Shown: piece by piece, positions 43,834-51,698 of the stretch
Numbering within the stretch: position 1 is the first letter of the stretch
Layout: the number at the start of each line of letters is the position of its first letter
Assembly: GCF_013408335.1 (NCBI RefSeq)
Contig: NZ_JACBZR010000001.1
Location: forward strand, 186,001 to 250,000
Length of the DNA stretch: 64,000 bases
Direction: 5' to 3'
Source of the DNA: Nocardioides panzhihuensis
Lineage (GTDB): Bacteria > Actinomycetota > Actinomycetes > Propionibacteriales > Nocardioidaceae
The notes under the pieces: model-generated
The model's database searches: none
Seen by the model: only the letters and a program-made list of their open reading frames with translations
What the model was told of the DNA's origin: nothing
Made by a program: the position numbers and the translations under genes

Positions 43834-44838
43834 ATGAGGTTCGGGCTACCCTGGCCGGGCGCGGAGGTGGCGGCTGAGGCCGAGGAAGCGGGTGTGACTG
43901 CGTTCTGCACCGGCGAGTTCGTGGACCTGGAGGCCTACTCGACCCTGGCTGACATGGTCGACAAGACCGAGAACGCCTTGGTGGGCACAGGCATCGCGTA
44001 CGCCTTCGCGCGGACTCCCTACGCCCACGCGGCTGCCGCCCGGTCCCTGTCCAAGAAGGCACCTGGCCGAATCTTCATCGGCCTGGGCTCCGGCGCCTAC
44101 ACCATCAACAGGGACTGGTTCGGCGTCGAGGCGGATCGTCCGGTCGCTCGGATGAGGGACCTCGCGGGCGCCATCCGGGCCTGGCTCCAAGCCGAGAACG
44201 GCTCCCCGGTCAGATACGCCGGCGAGTTCTACAAGGTCGACGCCAAGGTCCAGGCGCCCGTGCTGGGGCGCCTCGAGGTGCCGATCCTATTTGCCGGCTT
44301 CAACAAGGGGATGGCCGCCGCCGCTGCTCGGGCCGCCGACGGCGTGATCGGACACGGGCTGTTCACCGCACGCTGGTGGGACGAGGTCGTCCGCCCCGCG
44401 GTCGAGCGTGGCGAGGCGCAGGCCGAGCGTGACGCCAAGGCCCTCGAGCACGGCTGGCTGATCACCTCGATCGACGACGACGATTCCGAGCGGGCGATCA
44501 AGGACGCGCGACGGATGGTCGGCTTCTACCTCACGGTGAAGACCTACGACCCATACGTCGAGCACCACGGTTGGACCGCTCAGGTCGAGGAGCTCCGGGC
44601 CGCGTTCAAGGTGGGCGACATCGAGGGCCTCACCAACGCGGTCACCGACGACATGCTCGAGGCGATCACTGTGTGCGGCACGACCGAGGACGCCCGGGCG
44701 CAGTTCGCCCGCCGCGACAAGGAGGGCAGCCTGGCCAAGGATGTGACCTACCTGGCGCCGCCGTCGTTCCTCGTCAGCGACCGGCGCCGGGCGGCGTACG
44801 CGCGGTCCAGCCTTGCGCTGGTCAACGACCGGGGCTGA
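43834..44838 (+). CDS. LLM-class (luciferase-like) F420-type oxidoreductase
   Basis: A 334-residue luciferase-fold protein: MRFGLPWPGAEVAAEAEEAGVTAF, VGTGIAYAFARTPYAHAAAARSL, IFIGLGSGAYTINRDWFG and VPILFAGFNKGMAAAAARAADGVIGHGLF. Ribosome site AGGAGG precedes the ATG. The second LLM enzyme of the window; the substrate is unknown and F420 use is inferred from family and the npdG gene at 14,030. Confidence 0.88.
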   Translation: MRFGLPWPGAEVAAEAEEAGVTAFCTGEFVDLEAYSTLADMVDKTENALVGTGIAYAFARTPYAHAAAARSLSKKAPGRIFIGLGSGAYTINRDWFGVEADRPVARMRDLAGAIRAWLQAENGSPVRYAGEFYKVDAKVQAPVLGRLEVPILFAGFNKGMAAAAARAADGVIGHGLFTARWWDEVVRPAVERGEAQAERDAKALEHGWLITSIDDDDSERAIKDARRMVGFYLTVKTYDPYVEHHGWTAQVEELRAAFKVGDIEGLTNAVTDDMLEAITVCGTTEDARAQFARRDKEGSLAKDVTYLAPPSFLVSDRRRAAYARSSLALVNDRG

Positions 44839-44852
44839 CTCCACTTTCGCTC

Positions 44853-44908
44853 GGCCCGAGACACGGGAGGGGACGCACGCGTTGTGCGTCCATCCCGTGT
44901 CTCGGGCC
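44853..44908. terminator. Large composite bidirectional terminator
   Basis: A 16-bp perfect outer stem (44853-44868 with 44893-44908) encloses an 8-bp inner stem GGACGCAC/GTGCGTCC (44871-44878 with 44884-44891) and a 5-base loop. It separates the convergent LLM and ABC transporter genes. Confidence 0.75.
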
Positions 44909-44920
44909 CCGTCGGCAGGC

Positions 44921-45631
44921 TCAGGCGGCCTTGTGGCCACCGAGGTAGGCGGCCTCGATCCGTTCGGGTTGGTCGAGGAGCTCCTGTGCCGACCCACTCA
45001 GGACCTCGGAGCCGTGCGCGAGGACCACGGCATGGTCGGCCATCTGCAGCGCGAGGCTGACGTGCTGTTCGACGAGCACCACGGCGGTGTCGAGCTCGTC
45101 GGCGACCCTGCGGATGATCGGCAGCAGGTCCTGGACGATGACGGGCGCCAGACCCATGCTCAGCTCGTCGACGAGCAGAACCTTGGGATTCTGGACCAGT
45201 GCCCGGCCGATGGCGAGCATCTGCTGCTCACCACCGGAGAGGTTCCCGGCGTTGACCTTGAGTCGTTCCTTGAGTCGGGGGAAGAGGTCGAGCACCTCGT
45301 CGCCCCGCTTCCTGTCCTTCGCGGCGAGCTTGAGATTCTCCGTGACGGTCAGGGTCTTGAACAGGGCGCGATCATCGGGAACCAGGACGATCCCCGCCCG
45401 CGCAGCCCTGCGGGACTTGCCGTCGCCTAGCGCGACCCCGCCGACGGTCACGGTGCCCTTGCTGCAGCGCAGCATTCCGGACAGCGCCAGCAGGGTGGTG
45501 GTCTTTCCTGCGCCGTTGGGACCCAGGAGTGCCAGCACTTCACCGGCGTTGACCGAAAGGCTCACCTCCCGAACCACGGCGGCCTCGGTGTAGCCCGCGT
45601 GAAGGCCGGTGCATTCGAGGACTGCGCTCAT
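44921..45631 (-). CDS. livF: Branched-chain amino acid-type ABC transporter ATPase (LivF-like)
   Basis: A 236-residue ATPase: Walker A LLGPNGAGKTTTL (about 35-47), signature LSGGEQQMLAIGRAL, Walker B PKVLLVDELSMG and H-loop VLVEQHVSLAL. LivF-type subunits pair with LivG on importers of branched-chain amino acids, but in catabolic islands the same family imports aromatic or other organic acids. Overlaps the upstream gene by four bases. Confidence 0.9.
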   Translation of the reverse strand: MSAVLECTGLHAGYTEAAVVREVSLSVNAGEVLALLGPNGAGKTTTLLALSGMLRCSKGTVTVGGVALGDGKSRRAARAGIVLVPDDRALFKTLTVTENLKLAAKDRKRGDEVLDLFPRLKERLKVNAGNLSGGEQQMLAIGRALVQNPKVLLVDELSMGLAPVIVQDLLPIIRRVADELDTAVVLVEQHVSLALQMADHAVVLAHGSEVLSGSAQELLDQPERIEAAYLGGHKAA

Positions 45632-47430
45632 GAGACTGGTTCCTTCGTCATCGTGTCGTCGCTGCTGTCGACATCGTCGGGGTCGACCTTGTTATGGGTG
45701 CTACCGAGATAGGCGCGGACGACCTCGGGGTTGCCCTTGATCTCATCCGGAGTGCCGAATGCGATCAGGCGGCCGAGGTCGAGCACCGCGATCTTGTCGC
45801 AGATCTCGAGGACCAGGCCCATGTCGTGCTCGATCATCACGACCGTCACACCGGAGTCACGCATTGCCTGGAGCCGCTCGCCCAGCCACAGGCTCTCGTC
45901 GCTGTCGAGACCAGCGGCAGGCTCATCGAGGAGCACGACACGCGGTCGCCCTGCGAGCGCTCGTGCCACGGAGACGAGCTGGCGCCGCCCCTGGGAGAGC
46001 TCGGCGACCGGCCGCTTGGCGACCGATCCCAACCCAAGGAGCCTGTAGAGCTGGTCCAGATCCTCGCTCGTCGGACGGTCAGCTGCCGCAGTGGTGCCGA
46101 CGACGACGTTCTCCTCGACGGTGAGGTCCTCATAGAGCTCGATGCCCTGGAAGGTGCGGCCCAGGCCGGCGCGACTGCGTCGGTGCGGGGGTAGCCCGTC
46201 GAGGGACTCGCCGTTGAGTGAGACGGTGCCGTCCGCAGAAGCATATCCGCTGATGCCGTCGATGAACGTGGTCTTCCCAGCGCCGTTGGGGCCGATCAGT
46301 CCGAGGATCTCTCCTTCCCGAACGGCGAGTGTGACGTCGTCGACCGCGACGACTGCCCCGTATCGGACACCGATCCCGTTCAGGTGCAGGATCTCCTCGC
46401 CGGGTTCGCTGCGTGTCAGCGTCGCCATCTCGGGAGGTGCTTCGGCAGTCAGCTCCGAGGGGAGGGGAGCAGACTTGCGGTTGCGCCAGATCCGGATCTT
46501 CTCGTGCAGCGGCCCGACGATGCCCTCCGGGTTCTGGATGACGACGAGGACGAGCATCAGCCCGCTGAACATCGCGTAGTAGTCGCCGAGGTGGAGCCAC
46601 CGCTCCATGGCCAAGAACATGAGGCCTCCGGCCCCCGCCACGCCAGCCAGGATGCCGCCAGAGACCGAGGTGACGCCGCAGAGGTAGGCGGTTGCGAAGA
46701 GACCGATGCCGGCCAGGGCTGCATATGTCGACGACGAGGCCACATTCTGCTGGTAGCCGAGCAGGCAGCCGCCGACGGCTGCGATGAATGCGGCGATGGC
46801 GAACGCAGCGAGCTTGACGCGACGTACGTCGATGCCGGCGGCAGCGGCGGAGCGCTCGTTGGCGCGAACCGCCAGCATGGAAGCGCCGAGCCGGCTGCGG
46901 CGCAGCCAGGCGACACCGACGGCGACGACCACGAGGATGAGCAGGCAGGCGAAGCCGAAGGTCAGGCGCGGGTATCCCTCACCGGCGCCGATGCCCAGGT
47001 CGATCCCGAAGAGCTCCGGGTTCGCGATCGGGGCGCCGTCGACGCCGCCGTTCAGATCAGGGTTGCGGAACCAGAAGGCTTCGAGGGCGACCGCGAGGGC
47101 CAGGGTGACGACTGCCACGGCCAGTCCACGGATCCGCAGGGCAGGTAGCCCGACCACGACGCCCAGCACCGTGGCTAGAACGGCGGCCAGTACTGGGGCA
47201 AGCGGGAAGGGCATGCTCAAGTCGGAGGAGAAGACGCTGAGCAGGAAGGCCGCTGCGCCGGCGATCGGGAGCTGGGCGAGCGAGACCTGGCCGGCGTACC
47301 CGGTCACCACCACCTGGGAGAGCGAGATGATGGCAAGGATGAAGGTCGAGATCACCGCGGCGCGCCAGCCTCCGTCAGTTGCGACCAGGACGACCACCGC
47401 GATGGGGACGCAGACGATCAGGGCTGCCAC
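45628..47430 (-). CDS. Fused ABC permease (LivM-like) and ATPase (LivG-like)
   Basis: A 600-residue fusion starting at GTG 47430. Residues 1 to about 305 are a LivM permease with 8-10 hydrophobic segments (SQVVVTGYAGQVSLAQLPIAGAAAF and RANERSAAAAGIDVRRVKLAAF are the family hallmarks). After a hydrophilic linker, residues about 345-585 are a LivG ATPase: LIGPNGAGKTTFIDGISGY, variant signature LSQGRRQLVSVARAL, Walker B RVVLLDEPAAGLD. It overlaps the permease gene upstream by 13 bases. Confidence 0.92.
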   Translation of the reverse strand: MAALIVCVPIAVVVLVATDGGWRAAVISTFILAIISLSQVVVTGYAGQVSLAQLPIAGAAAFLLSVFSSDLSMPFPLAPVLAAVLATVLGVVVGLPALRIRGLAVAVVTLALAVALEAFWFRNPDLNGGVDGAPIANPELFGIDLGIGAGEGYPRLTFGFACLLILVVVAVGVAWLRRSRLGASMLAVRANERSAAAAGIDVRRVKLAAFAIAAFIAAVGGCLLGYQQNVASSSTYAALAGIGLFATAYLCGVTSVSGGILAGVAGAGGLMFLAMERWLHLGDYYAMFSGLMLVLVVIQNPEGIVGPLHEKIRIWRNRKSAPLPSELTAEAPPEMATLTRSEPGEEILHLNGIGVRYGAVVAVDDVTLAVREGEILGLIGPNGAGKTTFIDGISGYASADGTVSLNGESLDGLPPHRRSRAGLGRTFQGIELYEDLTVEENVVVGTTAAADRPTSEDLDQLYRLLGLGSVAKRPVAELSQGRRQLVSVARALAGRPRVVLLDEPAAGLDSDESLWLGERLQAMRDSGVTVVMIEHDMGLVLEICDKIAVLDLGRLIAFGTPDEIKGNPEVVRAYLGSTHNKVDPDDVDSSDDTMTKEPVS

Positions 47431-48404
47431 AGGCTGCGGGGGCGGGGTGCGCGGCCCAGGGACTTCAGGCTGACGTCGCCGCGCTGCGGGAGGCGCTGAC
47501 CGCTGGTGATCAGCAGGATCAGAATGAGCACGAGTGGCACGAGCTCGGGGGACCCGGAGGTCGGCCAGCCGTCGATGGTGGTCTGCAAGCGCGTCATCTC
47601 GGACTGGACCATGCCGATGGCGAGACCGGCGATGATGGCAGGTCCGAGCTTGCTGAACCCACCGACCATGGCGGCGGCCAGCGCGGGGACGATGAACAGC
47701 GTGTAGGAGCCCGGGGTCATGGTGACGATCGGTGCGATCAGGATGCCGCTCAGGCCGGCGACCACGGTGCTGATGGCCCAGTTGACTGCCGCGATTCGGT
47801 CGGGGGACAGACCGGTGACGATCGCGCCGCGCTCGGTCTCGGCCACGGCGCGGGTGGCGAGCCCGAAGCGGGTCAGTCGGATGTAGAGGGTGAGAGCGAT
47901 GCCGAGTACGACGATGATGCCGGCGAACCAGAGTCTGTCGGCCGGCACGCTGCTCTCACCGATGTCGTAGACGGCGTCGGGAAGGAACGGCTGGACCGAG
48001 ATCGCGGTGGTGCCGACCCTCGCCGCGAGGAGAGCCTGGATCAGCAGCATCAGGCCGACGCTGGCGACGGCCTTGGCGACTGCCGAGGTGTTGCGAAGGG
48101 GGCGGAAGACGAGCACGTAGAGGAGCAGTCCGAGGACCGCGGCAATCACCAGGGAGATCGTCATTGCCGCGCCGACGGTCAGGTCCGCGCCGAGATCGAT
48201 GGAGGTGGGCAGCCCTGGAACGGGGAGGAGGAGCTCCCCGTTCCGGAGGAATGCGTAGGTGTAGGCGACGTAGAGGGCAATTGCGCCCGTGCTGAAGTTC
48301 ACGACTCCCGAGCTTCGGAAGGTGACCACCAGGGCCATGCCCAATGCGGCGTAGACCGCACCGTTTCCGAGGCCCAGCAGCAAGAAGACGATGTGCTCAG
48401 TCAT
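47418..48404 (-). CDS. livH: ABC transporter permease (LivH-like)
   Basis: A 328-residue membrane permease: LLLGLGNGAVYAALGMALVVTFRSSGVVNFSTGAIALYVAYTYAF opens with the LivH signature, followed by about eight hydrophobic helices. It forms the channel together with the LivM half of the next gene. Confidence 0.92.
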   Translation of the reverse strand: MTEHIVFLLLGLGNGAVYAALGMALVVTFRSSGVVNFSTGAIALYVAYTYAFLRNGELLLPVPGLPTSIDLGADLTVGAAMTISLVIAAVLGLLLYVLVFRPLRNTSAVAKAVASVGLMLLIQALLAARVGTTAISVQPFLPDAVYDIGESSVPADRLWFAGIIVVLGIALTLYIRLTRFGLATRAVAETERGAIVTGLSPDRIAAVNWAISTVVAGLSGILIAPIVTMTPGSYTLFIVPALAAAMVGGFSKLGPAIIAGLAIGMVQSEMTRLQTTIDGWPTSGSPELVPLVLILILLITSGQRLPQRGDVSLKSLGRAPRPRSLWQP

Positions 48405-48444
48405 GGAATCGATCGCTCTCTCGTCTGTTTCGGTGAGTCAGTCG

Positions 48445-49434
48445 TCAGGAGGCCGGCGCGTACTCAGCGACCGAGCCGTCCTTGACCGTTCCGACGATGG
48501 CCTTGGCCGAGCACGGACCAGTGAGGCCCGGCATCTGCTTGCCGTCACAGGAGAAGGTCAGGCCGGCACCCAGCGGGAGCGGCACGTCCTTGGCCGAGCT
48601 GATCGCGGTGATCAGGCTCTCGGGAGTCACCTCGCCCTGGACGCCCTCGGCCGCGCGGATGAAGCCCATCATCGACTGGTAGCCAGCTGAAGCAGCGCCG
48701 ATCGGGTTCACGTCTGGTGCGTACTTTCCGAGGATCGCCTTGTAGACCACGACCTCGTCGTCGCTGGAGGTGGCGTCGGTGGAAGTGATCATCGTGGCCC
48801 CCTCGACGCCGTCCTTGCCGATAGCGTCAAGGACCGAGTCCTCGGTGCAGTAGTTGATCACCATCTTCTCGACATCGGTCCCGAGCGTCTTCAGCGGCTT
48901 GAGGACCGAGGCGCACATGGTCGCGTCACCGACGACGCCGATCGCTCCGGGCTTGTCCTTCAGGCCCGCGGACACCTGCGGGGTGGCATCCGGCGTCCCC
49001 AGCGGCACCGGAACGAGCTTCAGTTCTACGCCGGCGGCCTTGAAGGCCGGCTCGCCCATCGCCTTGGCGCCACCGAGGGCGGCCGCGTTGTCGGTGACGT
49101 AGAGCGTCACGGACTTGTGACCCTCACTCGCCGCGTGGCTGGCCATCGTTGCCAGAACCGCCGGGAATCCGGCGGTCCACAGGAACGAGTTGGGCGAGGC
49201 GAGCTCGGAGCCGCTGGCGCCGCTGTAGGACGTGTAGGGAATCCCGGCCTTGGTGATGATCGGGGCCATGGCATCGCCTTGGCCGGTGTTGGTCACCACC
49301 ACGGCTGCAACCTTGGCCTCGACGAACTGGTTGGCACAGTCAGCGGCCGAGGCGGCGTCTTCCTTGCCCTTGCAGATCTTCAGCTCGATCGGATGACCAC
49401 CGATGCCACCGAGGTAGCTGTTTGCGTACTTCAC
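48445..49434 (-). CDS. ABC transporter substrate-binding protein, N-terminus missing
   Basis: The frame from GTG 49434 encodes 329 residues of a LivJ-like periplasmic binding protein (KYANSYLGGIGGHPIELKICKGKEDAASAADCANQFV; later KSVTLYVTDNAAALGG). Homology-like sequence extends upstream in frame to about 49,500 (DEGGAHISQPESREAAEAS), but there is no ATG, GTG or TTG before a TAA at 49549-49551 and no signal peptide or lipobox. So about 40-60 N-terminal residues needed for export are lost. The transport operon may be non-functional or the gene recently truncated. Confidence 0.8.
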   Translation of the reverse strand: MKYANSYLGGIGGHPIELKICKGKEDAASAADCANQFVEAKVAAVVVTNTGQGDAMAPIITKAGIPYTSYSGASGSELASPNSFLWTAGFPAVLATMASHAASEGHKSVTLYVTDNAAALGGAKAMGEPAFKAAGVELKLVPVPLGTPDATPQVSAGLKDKPGAIGVVGDATMCASVLKPLKTLGTDVEKMVINYCTEDSVLDAIGKDGVEGATMITSTDATSSDDEVVVYKAILGKYAPDVNPIGAASAGYQSMMGFIRAAEGVQGEVTPESLITAISSAKDVPLPLGAGLTFSCDGKQMPGLTGPCSAKAIVGTVKDGSVAEYAPAS

Positions 49435-49537
49435 GCTCGCCTCCGCGGCTTCGCGACTCTCGGGCTGGGAGATGTGCGCGCCGCCCTCGTCAAGGACGCG
49501 CCGGAAGGCAGGGCACGGAGTGTGACCCAGGACACTT

Positions 49538-49558
49538 AGTTCAATGAGTTAGATGAAT
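49538..49558 (+). promoter_or_regulatory. AT-rich repeated element (copy l) before the binding-protein gene
   Basis: The best copy: AGTTCAAT and AGTTA exact, last block ATGAAT. It lies on the opposite strand to the gene it precedes. The remaining leader up to the truncated coding frame is about 40 bases. Confidence 0.5.
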
Positions 49559-49559
49559 G

Positions 49560-49577
49560 TAGAACGCGGTTCTGCAT
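49560..49577 (-). promoter_or_regulatory. Operator-like element ATGCAGAA-nnn-CGTTCTA (copy 2)
   Basis: Contains the perfect inverted repeat AGAAC-GCG-GTTCT (49561-49573). 15 of 18 bases match the copy at 17,773-17,790. It abuts the AT-rich element. Confidence 0.45.
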
Positions 49578-49749
49578 CTGTCAATGGCGCTTCATCCAGG
49601 GATCACCGGGGGCGTGCCTCGGCTGCGTGGCAGCTTGCTGACGGCCTGTCGGTGATACGGTCGCGATCCTGGCTTGGCAAACACGCCGTCGAGCGTCCCT
49701 CGCGACTATCGGGTGAGGGGCGCTCGTGTCCGGTCCGGTTGCTGTGTTG

Positions 49750-50160
49750 GCCATTGGGGTGGGACGAGAGGCGGATGTTGCCGACGTACCAGCGGGTGTG
49801 GGAAGGGGTGGCGTCCTCACCGAGGGTGCGACGCACCTGGTCGTAGTAGTTGAGCGTCATCAACGGGGAAGCTCCGGGGTCGGCCGCTCCGCTCCAGAGC
49901 GTGAGTTTCCGCCGGCTTGAGCGAAGGCGCTGAGGTCGGGGTGGCCGGGTCGTAGATGCCGGACAGTTCGTGCAGCTTGAACTCCTTGCTGGTGGACTCC
50001 ATGGTCTTGTACGTGATGTCGGAGGGAGCGTCGAAGCCGCTCATGTAGTTGGGGAAGTCGCAGGAGAACGCGGCATCTCCCGCGGTTGTGGGAGACAGGA
50101 TCGCGTTCGGGTCCTTGGGCAACCATGGATCCGATCCGGCCAAGCTCTGGGCCGTAGGGC
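49750..50160 (-). pseudogene. Remnant of a tannase/feruloyl-esterase family gene
   Basis: On the minus strand, from about 50,146, one frame reads NYMSGFDAPSDITYKTMEST then SKEFKLHELSGIYDPA; the next frame continues HPDLSAFAQAGG, and a third continues KLTLWSGAADPGASPLMTLN then YYDQVRRTLGED. Joined, this is the C-terminal part of a tannase-family serine esterase (L-W-x-G-x-ADP carries the triad Asp). At least two frameshifts and the loss of the N-terminus make it dead. Confidence 0.6.
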
Positions 50161-50232
50161 ATGTCGCCCGCCGAGAGGCGGTTGCCGTCGCAAACGGCGA
50201 TCGCTGGATGTCGGTCACTTGGGTGGATTGGT

Positions 50233-50442
50233 CTATGCAGGGAAACCAGCCAGGATGGACGGACAACCCGGCAGCGAGATCCTGCATGCGGTGGCCGTCG
50301 TTTGGCAGGCGAGGGCCATGAGGTCAGCCAACGTTGCGTCGGCGATCGCGGCGTTGGTCAAGCCGGTGTGGCGCAAGTTGTGGAAGTGGTGCGTTGGGCT
50401 GCCGGCGAGCCGGCGGGCTTTGTGCCAGCGCAGTTGGAGTGT
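50233..50442 (-). pseudogene. Remnant of a tyrosine recombinase (phage-type integrase)
   Basis: The minus-strand frame between stops reads LRWHKARRLAGSPTHHFHNL then RHTGLTNAAIADATLADLMA, the box II region of tyrosine recombinases (H-x-LRHT-G with the catalytic Arg). The catalytic Tyr region is missing, a stop (TGA) precedes it and it ends at TAG 50,235. KGPKKG-like sequence in another frame just upstream may be more of the same gene. Confidence 0.65.
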
Positions 50443-50579
50443 TCACCATGCCCTTCTTCGGGCCCTTCGCGTGGAAGGTCGTCCCGGAGTAGAGGGGCTT
50501 GGAGCGTCGAGGGCCTCGCTGCATTGTTCGTCTTGAGGTGAGGTATGGGGCATCTGAACTGGCTGGACAGCGCCCTCGG

Positions 50580-51188
50580 TTAGTTCGTGAGGTAGTACCG
50601 CAGGTGGGTCATCGTGGTGTCGAGCAGCCGGGGGAGCGAGGCGCTCTCGTCGGCGAGCCACGCCTGGTAGGCGGTCAGCGCGAGGGCGAGGGAGACCTGG
50701 CCGACGGTCTGGGGGAGCAGGTCGTCGGGGCGGGTCCTGGTGCGCTCGGCGACGTACGCGGCGATGACCTCGCGCCAGCTCGCATAGCGGAGCACCGAGT
50801 GGGCCTGCAGTGCCGGCGTGGTCAGGATCAGGCGCATCCGGTCGCGGTGGCTGGGGCTGGCGTCGGTGGGGAAGTCGTTGAAGGCGAGCACGCCCTGGTG
50901 GACCGAGTCGTGCAGCGGGAGGTCGGCGGGCATGGCCCGCAGGATCTCGCGGAAGCCGTCGAGCGTGCGGTCGAACTTGCCCCAGGGGATGTCGTTCTTG
51001 GAGGGGTAGTAGCGGGTGATGGTGCGCCTGCCGACCCCGATCGCGGCGCCGATGTCGTCGAGGGTGGTGGCCTCGAAGCCCTTGGACATGAAGAGCTGGA
51101 AGGCGGCCTGCTCGATCTCCGCGTGCGAGGTCGCGGCGGGTCGTCCGCGCAGCGAGCGCCGCGTCGCGGGAGCGGGGCTGGTGGGCAC
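50580..51188 (-). CDS. mftR: Mycofactocin system TetR-type regulator
   Basis: A 202-residue TetR protein starting at GTG 51188. HTH: GRPAATSHAEIEQAAFQLF, SKGFEATTLDDIGAAIGVGRRTITRYYPSKNDIPWGKFD, the pattern of MftR. It is divergent from mftA. In mycobacteria MftR represses the mft genes and is released by long-chain acyl-CoAs. A longer frame to 51,287 is possible but runs through the operator region. Confidence 0.9.
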   Translation of the reverse strand: MPTSPAPATRRSLRGRPAATSHAEIEQAAFQLFMSKGFEATTLDDIGAAIGVGRRTITRYYPSKNDIPWGKFDRTLDGFREILRAMPADLPLHDSVHQGVLAFNDFPTDASPSHRDRMRLILTTPALQAHSVLRYASWREVIAAYVAERTRTRPDDLLPQTVGQVSLALALTAYQAWLADESASLPRLLDTTMTHLRYYLTN

Positions 51189-51201
51189 CTGCCGCAATCT
51201 A

Positions 51202-51234
51202 CAGCAGCGATTTGGGCAAAAGAATCGCATGCTG
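51202..51234. promoter_or_regulatory. Inverted repeat, candidate MftR operator
   Basis: CAGCA-GCGATT at 51202-51212 mirrors AATCGC-a-TGCTG at 51223-51234 around a 10-base centre (one extra base in the right arm). It lies in the 126-base divergent gap, next to the mftR start and 81 bases before mftA. Confidence 0.5.
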
Positions 51235-51314
51235 CGGGGAGCCTCTATCTTTTTGGCCCTGAGTGTCATTAACGTGTTGCGTGTCACGTCGAACCGAGAT
51301 GAAGGAGAACTGTC

Positions 51315-51413
51315 ATGAATCCTGAGGAGACCAACCAGGTCGTGGACGAGGCCTTGACCGAAGAGTCGTTGATCGAGGAGGTCTCGATCGACGGCATGTG
51401 CGGCGTCTACTGA
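51315..51413 (+). CDS. mftA: Mycofactocin precursor peptide
   Basis: A 32-residue peptide: acidic leader (MNPEETNQVVDEALTEES) and the core ending IDGMCGVY. The terminal Val-Tyr is the pair that MftC decarboxylates and cross-links, and MftE releases. AAGGAG stands before the ATG. mftB begins three bases after the stop. Confidence 0.97.
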   Translation: MNPEETNQVVDEALTEESLIEEVSIDGMCGVY

Positions 51414-51415
51414 GC

Positions 51416-51688
51416 ATGAATGCCGTGAGTCTGGACAGTGCGTGGGTGCTGTCGCCGTCGGTGGCGCTACGGCCCGAGCCGTTCGGGGCGTTGGCCTACC
51501 ACTTCGGGAACCGGAAGTTGACCTTCCTCAAGCGCCCTGAGCTGGTGGCGGTCGTGCGTTCTCTGGGGTCGCACCCGGATGTGCGCGGTGCGCTCGTGGC
51601 ATCCGGGGTGCCGGAGGGGCAGCACGCTGCGTACGTCGCTACGCTCTCCGGCCTGGCCAAGACCGACATGATCCGCCCCGTGGCGTGA
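51416..51688 (+). CDS. mftB: Mycofactocin system chaperone MftB
   Basis: A 90-residue protein with the MftB pattern: WVLSPSVALRPEPFGALAYHFGNRKLTFLKRPELVAVV. It is a small winged-helix-like (RiPP recognition element) protein that binds MftA and delivers it to MftC. ATG 51416 lies three bases past mftA. Confidence 0.95.
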   Translation: MNAVSLDSAWVLSPSVALRPEPFGALAYHFGNRKLTFLKRPELVAVVRSLGSHPDVRGALVASGVPEGQHAAYVATLSGLAKTDMIRPVA

Positions 51689-51698
51689 GGAGACTGTG

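Noticed and set aside
49603..49863. Short minus-strand frames (79-86 codons) considered as genes
   Set aside because: They are pieces of the frameshifted tannase remnant and following non-coding DNA, without ribosome sites.
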